Source of the DNA: Neurospora crassa OR74A
Lineage: Eukaryota; Ascomycota; Sordariomycetes; Sordariales; Sordariaceae
Direction: 5' to 3'
Length of the DNA stretch: 64,000 nt
Assembly (NCBI RefSeq): GCF_000182925.2
Contig: NC_026504.1
Coordinates: forward strand, 496,001 to 560,000
The position numbers and the translations under genes are program-made. Of this stretch, positions 35,401 to 46,400 are shown piece after piece. Each line of letters starts with the position of its first letter. The first letter of the stretch is position 1. The notes under the pieces were generated by a model. That model saw only the letters and a program-made list of their open reading frames with translations, searched no databases and was not told where the DNA came from.

Positions 35401-37271
35401 TCAAGATCCCCGATACGATGACGTTTGAGACGGCCGCTAGCTTGCCGACGCAATACGTCGCTGCTTACGTTTCCTTGTATGACACTGCTCGTCTGCAAAA
35501 GGGCGAGTCGGTCCTCATCCATGCTGCCACGGGCGGTGTCGGTCAAGCGGCGGTGATGATGGCGCAGCGCGTGGGCGCCGAGGTGTTTGTGACTGTTGGC
35601 ACGGACGAGAAGCGCGAGTTTGTCATGAAGCACTACGGGATTGCGGCCGACCATATCTTTTCCTCGCGCGATACTTCCTTCGCTGCAGGCGTCATGGCCA
35701 TGACCAAGGGCCGGGGCGTGGATGTGGTGCTTAACTCGCTGGCTGGCACTCTTTTGCAGGAATCTTTCAACTGCTTGGCTCCCTTTGGCCGCTTCGTGGA
35801 GATTGGCAAACGCGATCTGGAGCAGAACAGCAGTCTGGCGATGGAGGCGTTCACGCGGGCGGTGTCATACACAAGCATTGACGTGATCACACTGGGAGAG
35901 TACAAGAAGATGGAGACGAACCGGATCATGAAGGACATTATCCACTTGGTTGGGGCTGGAGAGTTGCGGGTGGTTGAGCCGATCACAGTTTATCCCGTCG
36001 GAGAGATTGAGAAGGCATTCAGGTTGATGCAGGCTGGCAAGCACATGGGTAAGATCGTGTTGACTGCCTCAGAGGAGACCTTGGTGCCGGTCCTCCCGCG
36101 TGCCACCTCCAACACCGTCTCTCTCCGCTCCGACGCGTCCTACCTCGTCGTCGGCGGCTTCGGCGGTCTCGGTCGCTCCATCTGCTCCTGGCTCGCCGAG
36201 CACGGAGCCAAGAATCTTGTCATTGTCTCCCGCAACGCCAAAGCCGACAAGCTCGCCCAGCTACAGACCGAACTGAACCACGTCTCCAAGGGCGTCAAGG
36301 TCACCGCCATCAGCTGCGACATCTCCAACATGGCTGTCCTTACCAAAGCCCTCGACTGCGTCGAGCGCGGCGTGCCTCCCATCCGCGGCATCATCCACGG
36401 CGGCATGGAACTGCGCGACTCCGTCCTCGAACACATGAAACTAGAAGATCACAAGGCCGCTCTGGCGCCCAAACTCAACGGCTCCTGGAACTTGCACCAG
36501 TATTTCTCCTCTACTGAAAAAGAGAGTCTAGACTTCTACATCATGCTCTCCTCTCTCGTCGGCGTCGTCGGCTTCGCTTCCCAATCCAACTACTCCGCAG
36601 GCGGCACCTTCCAAGACAGCCTCGCCACCCACCGCGTCGCTCACGGTCTTCCCGGTGTCTCGCTCGACTTGCCCGTCGTCAAATCCGTCGGTTACCTCGC
36701 CGACCACCCCGACTCGGAAAAGACCATTGACTCGCTCAAGCGCCACGGCTTCACTGCCTTGGCAGAGGACGAAGTCCTAGCAGCCATTGGCTCTGCGATT
36801 CAGACCCCCTTCGCAGGCCCCCTCACCCTCGGTCTCAACTGCGGACCGTCCGGGCAACCATCCCTTGATGCTCCTCTAGCGCGCGACGCCCGTTTCGCAC
36901 AGCTTAAACACCGCGCTGTCAAGTCTTCTTCCACCTCCCAATCTTCAGTTTCAGCCACCACGGGGGATCTATCCAGTCTGCTGGCTTCGTCTCAAAGTAT
37001 CGAAGAAGCAGTCACCCACACGCTGGAAGCCATCAGCAAGAAATTGCAAGATATCTTTATGATTGCGGACGCGAGCGAGATCAACCCGGATTGTTCGCCC
37101 GCAGAGTTTGGGGTGGATAGTCTGGTGGCGGTGGAGTTGAGGAACATGCTGAGTATGAAGGCGGGGAGCGAGATGAGTATCTTTGAGATTATGCAGTGTG
37201 GGAGTTTGAAGGGGTTGGCGGGGGTGGTGGTGGGGAAGAGTGGGTTTGTTGATGATGGGTTGAAGGAGTGA
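29404..37271 (+). CDS. Highly reducing type I polyketide synthase (KS-AT-DH-CMeT-ER-KR-ACP)
   Basis: Three exons (29404-29583, 29650-29794, 29860-37271) give 2578 aa; introns are 66 and 65 bp, phases 0 and 1. Domains in order: KS with Cys177 in DTGCSTT, His312 in EAHGTGT and His355 in NIGHTE; AT from about 575 with nucleophile Ser671 in SHSSG; DH with His1000 of HxxxGxxxxP and a likely Asp at 1185; C-methyltransferase with SAM motif EIGGGTGG at 1462-1469; ER with NADPH motif HAATGGVGQ near 1993; KR with GGFGGLG near 2204 and Tyr near 2352; ACP with DSL, the phosphopantetheine Ser near 2525. No thioesterase or reductase domain follows. Family knowledge: such fungal enzymes build methylated, largely reduced chains iteratively from malonyl-CoA in the cytosol and need a separate releasing or accepting enzyme. 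All catalytic motifs look intact. The product cannot be told from sequence. Confidence 0.95.
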
Positions 37272-37320
37272 GTGAGGTACTTGTGGCATGTAGAGAGGTA
37301 TCTGGGGGAAGGGGGAAGGT

Positions 37321-37370
37321 GGTGTTGGTGATGGGGATGATGGGTGGTGTTGGTGATGGGGATGATGGGT
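37321..37370 (+). repeat. Two exact 25-bp tandem repeats downstream of the PKS
   Basis: The G/T-rich unit beginning GGTGTTGGTGATGGGG is duplicated exactly 50 bp past the PKS stop codon. Shorter repeats (GGTGAAC, CGGTGAG) follow to about 37465. Probably in the 3' UTR. Confidence 0.85.
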
Positions 37371-38479
37371 GGTGGTGATGTTTACAGTGGTGTTTACAGA
37401 GAAGCAAGGAAAGTAGACGGTGGACGGTGAACGGTGAACGGTGAACTCGGTGAGCTCGGTGAGCTGTGGACATGGAGACGGAGGTGGAACACTGCCGTGC
37501 AGGAATCGGGAATGCCCGGAAACCATTGATGAGCGGGGACTCTGGAGTTCCAGTCGCGATTCCGAAATCGGCGGGTTGACCCCGGCCGGGGCAATGGTGT
37601 GTGAGCAGAGCAGAGCAGAGCACATTTCTTGGGAAAGCGGTGGGAAGAAAGAGAGACATTGAGACGAGGACAAGGGGGGAGGAAATGTCACCGCCGGTCT
37701 CATCGATGAGATGCAGTGATCTGCGGTTAGGGGGGGGGGGGATGATAGGTACCCCACTGGGGACAGAATAGTGGAGAAGTGGAAAGGGGACGGGACTCGC
37801 TGGCCGAGTTCAATCCAGTCAACAACTCTGAGCAGCATATGTACTGGCGTTTTCTGTATTTGGTCAATTTACCTGCTTTTGTTTTTCCAATTCTTTACAA
37901 TGTTTGCATTGATCGAGGTACCGTGGGAGTCATGTTACCTATGTCAGTTCTGCGCGAATTTCAGATGTTTGAACAACAATCCTGTTCTGGTTGTGATGAG
38001 TTGTACCTCGAATGACGAGGATTCGGCATCGCTGGAACTTCCTTCCTTGCAAGTCTCGTGTGTTTTTACTTACCTAGCAGGTATTGATTGCTCGTGTGAT
38101 CTCTGGAGAGTGAATACCTACCTAAATAAATGAGGAACATTGATTGCAGATGAAGACGGGAGTGAGAACCTTGATGGCCTGGCTACGTCTAGGTCAATAC
38201 TGTACTGTACACTGTGCACTGCTGCTGCGGGGTGGACACAACGGAAAGGATATCATCATTCCGCACTCACTCCGTCGTCGTCGATCATCGCCAAGGTGTC
38301 ATTCTGCCCCACTGGAGCTGAGCTGAAGTGAACACACTGTACGCAGTACACACCCGGCGCAGCCTTGGGTAGGTAGGAACAATGATGGGGTTGAGACTGG
38401 AGAGAGATGATGTGGTTGAAAGGAATACAAGTGTGATCACATGCCTTCCTTTACAACTTCTCCTCCACTTTCATTGCGT

Positions 38480-40210
38480 GCAGTGGTGAGAGTGAGGTAG
38501 GTAGGTAGAGCTTACAGTTTACTCTCGACATGGCTTGTTGCTAACACAATTATATGCAGGTATGTACACTATGGACAGGGACTATAACTTCAGCAGCTGG
38601 CTGGTGAGCTTTCCGCTCCCGCTCTACCCTCGACCACTCTGCTGTACCTACTCTGATCTCTGTCTGCTCTAGGTAGGTAGGTATGCTCGCTCTCACCCTT
38701 CCCAATTTCTCCCCAGTCGTTCCTTCGTTCGTAGCTCGCCTGCCTAGGTAGGTATCCAGCTGTCTACCTCTAGCTGCCCGTCTAGCTGTCTAGCTGTCTA
38801 TCTCCAGCTGTCTAGGTAGCTGTTACCTATGTCAAGCTGTTCCTAGGCTATCAAGCTGTCCACAGTTACCTACCTACCTACCTCTGCCATGGTACCGGCT
38901 TACCGGGCTAGAGGTAGGTATCCCCCATGTAGGTAACCAACCATAACACACCCACAAGCGCTACCACCTCGGCTACCACAACTAGACTAGCGCCGCCGTC
39001 GATCACCATTCACGACCGGGGCTCACAGTACATGGTACACTGTGAATCCACACTACTACCCGAGGCCCCTTTTATACTGTAAGTACTACCATGAATGCAA
39101 CTGCAACTGCATGTGGGAAAGAAATCCCCCCAGACTAGACCCCCCAGACCCTATTATTTACAATTGTGCAGTGCAGTTGATCGACGGCTGGGTGGGTGGG
39201 ATTGATTGATTGATTGATTCTACCCTACCTAGGTAGGTAGGTAGAGGTAGGTACTATCTACCCATGTTTTTGACACATTTGACCAACCTGCAAGCATGTA
39301 CCTACCTACCTACCTTACCTCTACCTTACCTCTACACTACTACTTCTACCTACCTTACCTACGCAGGGTGGGATGGATAGACCGGGAGCTAAGTAGCTAG
39401 GTATGCACAGTCGAAGCGAGAGCTCGCAAGCGACGACGAGTTTTGGGAAGCGAGAGCCGAAGTGCAGTGCTACCTTACCTTAGGTATGTAGGTACCTATC
39501 CTACCTACCTACCTTGGCTACTTACGCTACCTCTAGGTAGAGGTAGGTCCGGTCTATGTCCTGTTGGTTGATAGGTAGGTTGACAGGTACGTAGTAGTCA
39601 CTACCTAGGTATGTAGGTAGACAAGGTAGGTAACAAAAAATGATATTCTTCGCTTATCGTGATGACTTGAAACAACAATCGTGACTGATTAGATTTTTTT
39701 TCTGTGATGATCAACGCGCCTATCAATGTAGGTAGGTAGGTAGGTACCTGTCTCCCTACCTGTCTCCCTACTTCTAGACTACCTACCTCTAGACTACCTA
39801 CCTGCCTACCTACCTACCTACCTAGGTACCTAGGTACCCACCTACTACACACACCGGATCATGTTCCCTTTGCATTCCAATTGTTATCACTTTTGACCTT
39901 GAGGGACTTGAGGGAAAGAAAGGGACCTAACTTCTCTTCAGCTACCTAGGTAGGTCTACAAAAGAGCTTGTTGTGTGGGTGAACTTGCGGGTGGCATAGT
40001 ACCTACCTAGGTACCTAAATAGGTATAAGGCATATACAGTAGGTACCTAAGCAGCCATTACCTGGAGCTGGAGCTGAAGCTGAAGCTGGAGCTGAAGCTG
40101 AAACTACGTGACCGGGCCGCGATGATCAATAACATAACTGCCCCCTAGAGTGAGAGGATCAAAATTGACAAGGTCCGTCGTGATTATATAGGTAGGTAGG
40201 TAATCTTTGT
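38480..40210. repeat. Dense TACCTAGGTA palindromic repeat field
   Basis: Words such as GTACCTACC, CCTAGGTAGG and TAGAGGTA recur dozens of times in both orientations. The same words occur singly in nearly every intergenic gap of the window and are absent from the long coding exons. A second dense patch lies at about 48480-50260. Confidence 0.75.
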
Positions 40211-40281
40211 TTTATCTTCATCATTCAATGCCCCTCTACATATACTCTAGGGGCCCAGGTGGCAGCTTCAGCTTCAGCTGA
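40065..40281. repeat. AAGCTG/GAGCTG hexamers with inverted partner
   Basis: Six hexamers of GAGCTG or AAGCTG run from 40065 to 40100. A complementary CAGCTTCAGCTTCAGCTGAG lies at 40263-40281, so a stem of about 15-18 bp with a 160-nt loop is possible. No gene is attached. Confidence 0.7.
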
Positions 40282-41203
40282 GAGCGTAATGAAATTTATT
40301 TGGAATCCGAGGTTTTTGGCAGACTGTAGATCCTGGTACATGTATAGGTATTTTCCACGTGTACTATAATTTAGGGTATAAATATCCGGTTTCAGTCCAG
40401 TCGAGGCACTTACTTTGACCTGTGCATTCAATCGGTCAGGAACATCACCAGAGTGCCCGCTGTCGGGTGTGAAGAGTCCGAACGAACTTGGAAAGCCCCG
40501 CAAGCTGAAACACAAATATCTACCTACATACCTCGCTTTCCACTTGAGAAGGGATGTGTTGTTGCTGTCACAGTAGACGGAAGTCTTATTGCCTGGTACA
40601 GGCAAATTCTACCTAGTTGAAGACCGAAAGTCGTCCGAGACTAGACGAAAAAAATGTTATCGTCTCCACGATCCGTTCGTCTCATGCATGATGTCAAATG
40701 CCCTACCCACCTGAGGTATTATTATTATTGATGGCGGAAGACGGCATGAACCGTTGGGGTCTCTGCATGCATGAGAAACGAAGCGGCCGACACGTTTGAT
40801 TCGTCTGCTTAAGCAAGGCTGTGTGTAGTGTGGTGGTGCCGTTTGCCGATCCCTGTCTCCTTTTGGAGAGGGTTAGGCTTGCGACTCAGCTGCAGACTGC
40901 AGCTCTTTTCGGGCTTAGCCGTTGAAGGAGGGGTATGTACCTGCCAAAGGTATCAACACATTGAGGGGATTGCTGTAGAGGTAGATTGTACGCTAGTTTT
41001 GCTTGATTAAAACATTATGCTTGTATTGTTGTTGTTGGGTATCTTGTTCTGCTCTGCAGACGTATGCTTCGTGGGTATTATCCTCCATGCCCCCCCCCTT
41101 CCCTGGTCCCCCATGGTATCTCCCTTTCACGCTTCTCTCTTCTCATCATCCCATCCGTTGATTCCCTCTCCACTGCCCTCGCTAGTTACAGATAATAATA
41201 GGA

Positions 41204-43433
41204 CTAATAAGTACAAAGTTGAATTTGGGGTATATGCTGGTGTGAAACATTAAGAGAATGGCCAGGACTCTGACTTGGTACATGGCCCATCAAAAGAGTC
41301 TGTTGTTGTTGCGCACGTTGCTGCTGCTGCTGGACAAGCTCCAGCGTATGTAGATGTTCCCTGGCCAAGTTGTTGAACGTTTGCATCTTTCGTAGCGCGT
41401 CCATGCACGACTGGATTTCGCCGTCGTATTCGGTTTCCGTGGCGGGGATAAAGCCCTCGGGCACTTGGGCGGCGAGGTCGTTGATGGTTTGGGTCCGTTG
41501 GGATATTAGGCGGGAGGCGGCAAGAGAGATGGAGAGAGGGAGGAAGATGTGTGCCTTTTTCATCCTGTTAGTGGTTTGCTAGAAATGGAAGAGATTGGAA
41601 AAAAGAAAACATACCTTGAAATAACCAAGATGCTCATGAGCCTTGGTCAAGGCGGCAATCTCCCTCGCGGCCCTCAGCGCCCGCTTCTGATACTCAAACA
41701 CGGCCGGATCCCAAGCCTGCTGCTGTCCACTCCCCTGGCAATCACCAGCCTCTACCACCTTGCACAAGTTGATGGTCGTCGTGTGAGCAAGCATGAAAGC
41801 AAAGAAGAGCATCGGATCCGCCGCCGCCGACACAACCGGGTAGCTCTGCACAAGAGAATCCAGCCTCTTGTTGACCATGCCGGCCAGCCATTCGTGTCGG
41901 ATCCAAAAGTCGGCCGAGTTGCTACCGTAAGTGCGCTCGACGTTGGCAACCTGCGTGTGGGAGAGGGTGCGGCCACAGACAGTGGCGAGCACGACGCTCT
42001 CGGCCAAGGGAGAAAACAGGCCGTGATCGCCGGATGCGATGGCTTCGGAGAGGAAACACATTTGGATCGGTTGGCCGCTTTGGAAGGAAAGTTCGGGCGA
42101 GGGGAGGCGAGTGCAGATCTGTGCATATGTCATGTCAGCATACTGTTCCTTCCCTTGTATCTGCAAGTGGACTTGTGAACTTACCACCTCCTCCATCAAC
42201 GTCAATGGCCATTGGTTCTTCAAGCTGATGAACCGATCCAAGCAATACGCCACCCAAAATGTCCTCCTCCGCTCCTCCACCAGCACCGGATCCTCCCCCT
42301 GCTGCAGCATCGACCTCTCGGGGCTATCGATCTCATGCAGTCTTGCCAGCTGCACCAGTCTGAACGCCCTGCCGGCCGTCACCCACCCGCGCTTGTAGTT
42401 GGTCCTGGAGAACTCGTAAAAGGCAAGCAAAAGCCAGGCTTGGATTTCCTCGACGCAGACGGGGCTTTCGTGCGGGTGGTGGTTTTCGTACATGTCGAGC
42501 GACTCGAGCATCTGCTTGGTTTCGTTGTAGAGGGTGTCACGGTAGGATTCGAACTGGGAGGACAAGGCCATGGCCAGCGTCCACATGGCGTACTGGAGAC
42601 ATAGGCGGGGGTTGGGAGCGTTGTTGTGGTGGTGGGTGGAGAGGGGTGTTTGTTGGGAGAGGGCGAAGTAGCGGGACTGGTTGAAGATGGGGACGTTGGA
42701 GTGGACGCGGTCGAAATAGAGTTGGTCGCTGTAAGAGGTTAATTAGAAGGTGGCTTGGAATGCCTTGGGAGACGAGAGGATGAGACATACAGGTCAGCAC
42801 GCATGAGATCATGGATCAAGGCGCGCTTGGGTGGTGTGGGTGGTGATGGAGGGAACTCGAAGTTTTGCATGGACAAGGGAATCTGCGGTGTCATGGGCGA
42901 AAGCTGTCCATTGTGGGTGTGGTAGTCGCCCTCCCATATCGAACCCCTCCCTCGTGGTGAGGCAACTTGGCTGAGGTCGCCTTCGGAGGCAGGTCCTGGT
43001 GGTGTTGTGCAAGTGCTGGTGGCAGAAAGAGGATGTTGTAAAAGGTCGGCGTCGCCATGGAGAGATAGGCCTTCGAGGTTGGTTGGGTCGAGACTGAGAC
43101 GACGTTCAAGAGCGACTTTTTTTTTTTAATGTCAATAATTTGATACAGCTGAACAAGACGCGAATACGAGGGCTGGAATAAGGCGGGGGTGAAGTGAGGT
43201 GACCTACCGATGCGGCTCCGCAGGGCCTTGAGATCGCCTTTCTTGGGCCCGCGGGCGAGGCGATTATGGTTGACTTCGCATACGATTCCTGCATCGGCGC
43301 AAGTTCCGCATTGGGGACGTTGCCGGTCGCATCGCAACTTGCGTTTCCGGCACTCCTCGCAGGCGGACCCGGGCAGCTGTCTCGGCTGCGGAGGCCCATC
43401 CGTGCTGCTGGTTCGTCGGCTAGCAGGCGGCAT
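41204..43433 (-). CDS. Zn2Cys6 fungal transcription factor
   Basis: Five exons (43433-43208, 43115-42791, 42728-42185, 42118-41615, 41554-41204) give 649 aa. Introns are 92, 62, 66 and 60 bp with GT...AG ends and consistent phases (1, 2, 0, 0). The third is a multiple of three and open in frame, so retention would insert 22 residues. For the last I chose the acceptor 12 nt after a CTAAC branch. Cys25, 28, 35, 42, 45 and 52 form the C6 zinc cluster (C-x2-C-x6-C-x6-C-x2-C-x6-C), followed by a basic RGPKKGDLK linker and a short coiled coil. Residues from about 190 resemble the fungal-specific regulatory domain ([27 protein letters not shown]). The C-terminus is Gln-rich. It lies 4 kb past the PKS, convergent with it, so it may regulate the PKS, but it could equally be unrelated. 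Confidence 0.9.
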
Positions 43434-46400
43434 CTTGGCTGTGTAACTGGTTGGTGTATCTTTTTGTCGTTTGTCTTTTTTATTGTTTGCTATGGGCGTA
43501 GTGTTGTTGATGATGATGATGATAGTGATGACGATGATAGCTGAGGATGTTTGGAGGCACCGCGGGACGGGACTTGGTCTTTAATACGCTTGCTCTCGCA
43601 TTTGTAGTGTATGGGGTGTCGGTCAGTTTATGGAAGGTGAAGAGCAGCAGCAGCCAGGAACTAGTAGTAAGTGGACAAGGGATATGGATGTCTACAGGGC
43701 AGGGGGGGTGAGGTGGGCAACTCGGCGAAATGGGTTGAGTTGTAAATCTGGGGAAGTTGTGCTGTGGTGTGCCCGACTGGATCAATGGAGATGATGGTAC
43801 CTATTGTCAAGCATAACGTCAGCGGGATGTGCCCATGTTTTCACCTGCTGAGGAGTGAGGGCAGCTGGAGATGGAGATGAATCGGGGATGGATGTGCAAT
43901 TGCCCACCAAAATGTTCCACTCTGGATGGAGGACACCAGAACCATGATCATGGACAGTCTTTCCTCGCTCAGATACGGGATCCAGACCACTGCAGCGTTA
44001 GCGCCTCTACAGTGCTGCCTCTAACTGTACGGGGTAGGTAGGTAGGTAGGCATGTACCGTACCGCCAGCTGGGTACCTTGGTGACATCTAACTCAAGATT
44101 GTCGTCGATGGATGGATCCCATGGCAGGGCAGGGGTTCAAGGGGTCCCCTCCTCAGCTACCTCTACCTGGTCCTGTTCATCTGGTTCGTTGACCGGCGAC
44201 AGCGAGAGAGAGCACACAGTGACACATCTGATACTCGACACAAAGAACCTTGTTCAAGAAGAAGCACATGAACCGGCCAGAGGGGAACAGCCAGCAGCGC
44301 GGGAGACGGCACCGGAATGATTCCGGATGTGTTCCTTGGTACCTTGGGCTCAATTGTTGTTGTTGTTGTTGTTGCTGTTGATGTTGTTCAAGGGAATAAT
44401 CGGGCTGCTTCCCGGTCTCAACTGGCCCTCTAACGACACCCAAACACTCACTGACTGCTTTGGGCACCAAATGGCGGATTTTCAGGGCTGTTTAAAGAGG
44501 TCTTGGCATCCCTTTCAGACTGTCGCTAACAGACCACCCCCCTGTACCTCTACTGTAACCCTCTTTCTGTCTTAGGTACCCTGGCCATCCACATCAACAC
44601 CCCTGAATTTCCCATCAAAATCAACATCCATCCCCAGAATTGTCATTTATCCCACCTTCCAGTCACTTTACTTTGGACATCCATCCATCCATCCATCCAT
44701 CCACCCATCATTTAATCTCCCCTCCTCATCTGCTATTTTCATCGCCGCCATCATCTAATCGCCCCATTCCACAGCGGAAGTCGATCCGAGCTAAATCGTC
44801 ACTTCCTCCACACATCAGTATCATCATCATCTCGTCGCCAGCCGCATCCATGAAAGAGTGGGGGACATGCGAGGCTCGTGATAGATCCTTTTTTTTCTTT
44901 TGGGTGTTTTTTGGCATCCATCCAGCAGCGGAACTGCTATCAGTGAGACACTTCCAGGCCTGTGCAACCCCTGTCGACGACGACGACCACGACGACAACG
45001 ACGCCGACGGTCCCAGTGATGATTTGGGGCTCAACGCCTCACACCGAATAAAAGTGCCCGGAACCGTGCAACATTGACCAATGAATGACACGACACTTGA
45101 TCTTCTATTCTCCTCCTTCGTCCCATCCATGCCATCACGCCTGGCCTCACTCACTCGAGACATTTCAAACCAAATCAAACCAAACCATCACCGGCATCCG
45201 TCCGTCAAACCCGCCAGCGCCGCCTGATCGATGATCCATGATCCTGGCTCCGATCCTTGAGACACTGTCCGTCTGTATCAGGAAAGTCCACCTAACCATC
45301 AACGTCCCTCGGCTCCCAATGGGTCCCAATGGGTCCCACGGCGTTCCCGAAAAGGCCTCGCGATTTATGACCAAGCTGTCAACTTCACAAGTACACTAAG
45401 TTCGTGACCACTTCGCCATACACTCGCTCTCTCTCCACCGCCTGCGTGTTCACCTTTCAGCTAGTTCAGCAACCCTCGACCAAGAGACGTCGAGCATTAC
45501 CCGATAGAGTATGGTAGCTTCATCTTAGCGTCGACCCACACCAGCGTTCAATGTCTCCGTAGCAGCCATAACGGGGACCTTTTTGCTTGTCTGTCATTCA
45601 TTGTCAACAGTCGACGTCGTCTTTCGCCCTTTGCTTCTTCTTCACTTTGTCTCGTCATCTCCATTTCTCATTATTACACCTAAATCTTCCCAGCGTTGGA
45701 TCCCGCCCGTTGAAATCCGCGTCTGCAATTAAATTGCCAAACTCTAAATTGAGAGATTACTCGCATCACGACCTTCCACTTGACCCAGAGGCGGTACATA
45801 TGCGCAATGCTGATCGTCGACTTGGCAAGCGGGAAGAGAGTTGCCGATGCTACCTCGAACCACTTGGCCAAAATGAGGTATCCGGCTTGGCGGGGACTTC
45901 TCGTGGGCTGGGACGAGGTTGAAGAGGTTGAATACCTTGCCTAATTTGACATCCACAATGCGATGAAACACGTCCAGTCCACAGGGTAGCCCTCCATTTT
46001 CATCTTGACAGCTTCACATTCATACGGGCTTGCATTTCAACATCAATTGATCAAGAAAGAAAGTGACTGATGGTCACCATCACGGATCTGAGAGCTGTGC
46101 CTTCAGCACCGTGCAGAGACCAATGGCTGGCTGGCTGGCGTCACGCTCGGTACTTCTCTCAAATGCCGGCAGTCTACCGGTTTTCCCACTCTTCACTGTG
46201 TACACTACGAGATGCATTGCGTCCAGTCAGCTACCATACATTGAATGTACACCGTTCGTTCGTTAGCCGAGCATGTGCATCAAAGTCAAACATCACCAAC
46301 TTTAACGGTCGGATATCGTTCCAACCCTCTTTTCTCCCCCCGCATATCGTGTCTGCAAACCGATTCGTCCTGTCCTCTACAACTCCCCGACGCATGCCCG

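Larger units (their letters stand above)
37272..41203. other. Gene-free spacer rich in CTAGG palindromes
   Basis: About 3.9 kb with no supported gene. From about 38480 to 40210 the DNA is dominated by CCTACCTA / TAGGTAGG words arranged around CCTAGG centres, giving many short perfect palindromes that could extrude as cruciforms. A CTGTCTAG repeat lies at about 38760-38815. A minus-strand 126-codon frame (40605-40225) lacks any domain and overlaps a repeat. Confidence 0.5.

Noticed and set aside
41579-41614. Alternative TAG acceptor for the last intron of the Zn2Cys6 gene
   Set aside because: Would make a 36-bp intron. The acceptor after the CTAAC branch gives 60 bp and keeps the frame.
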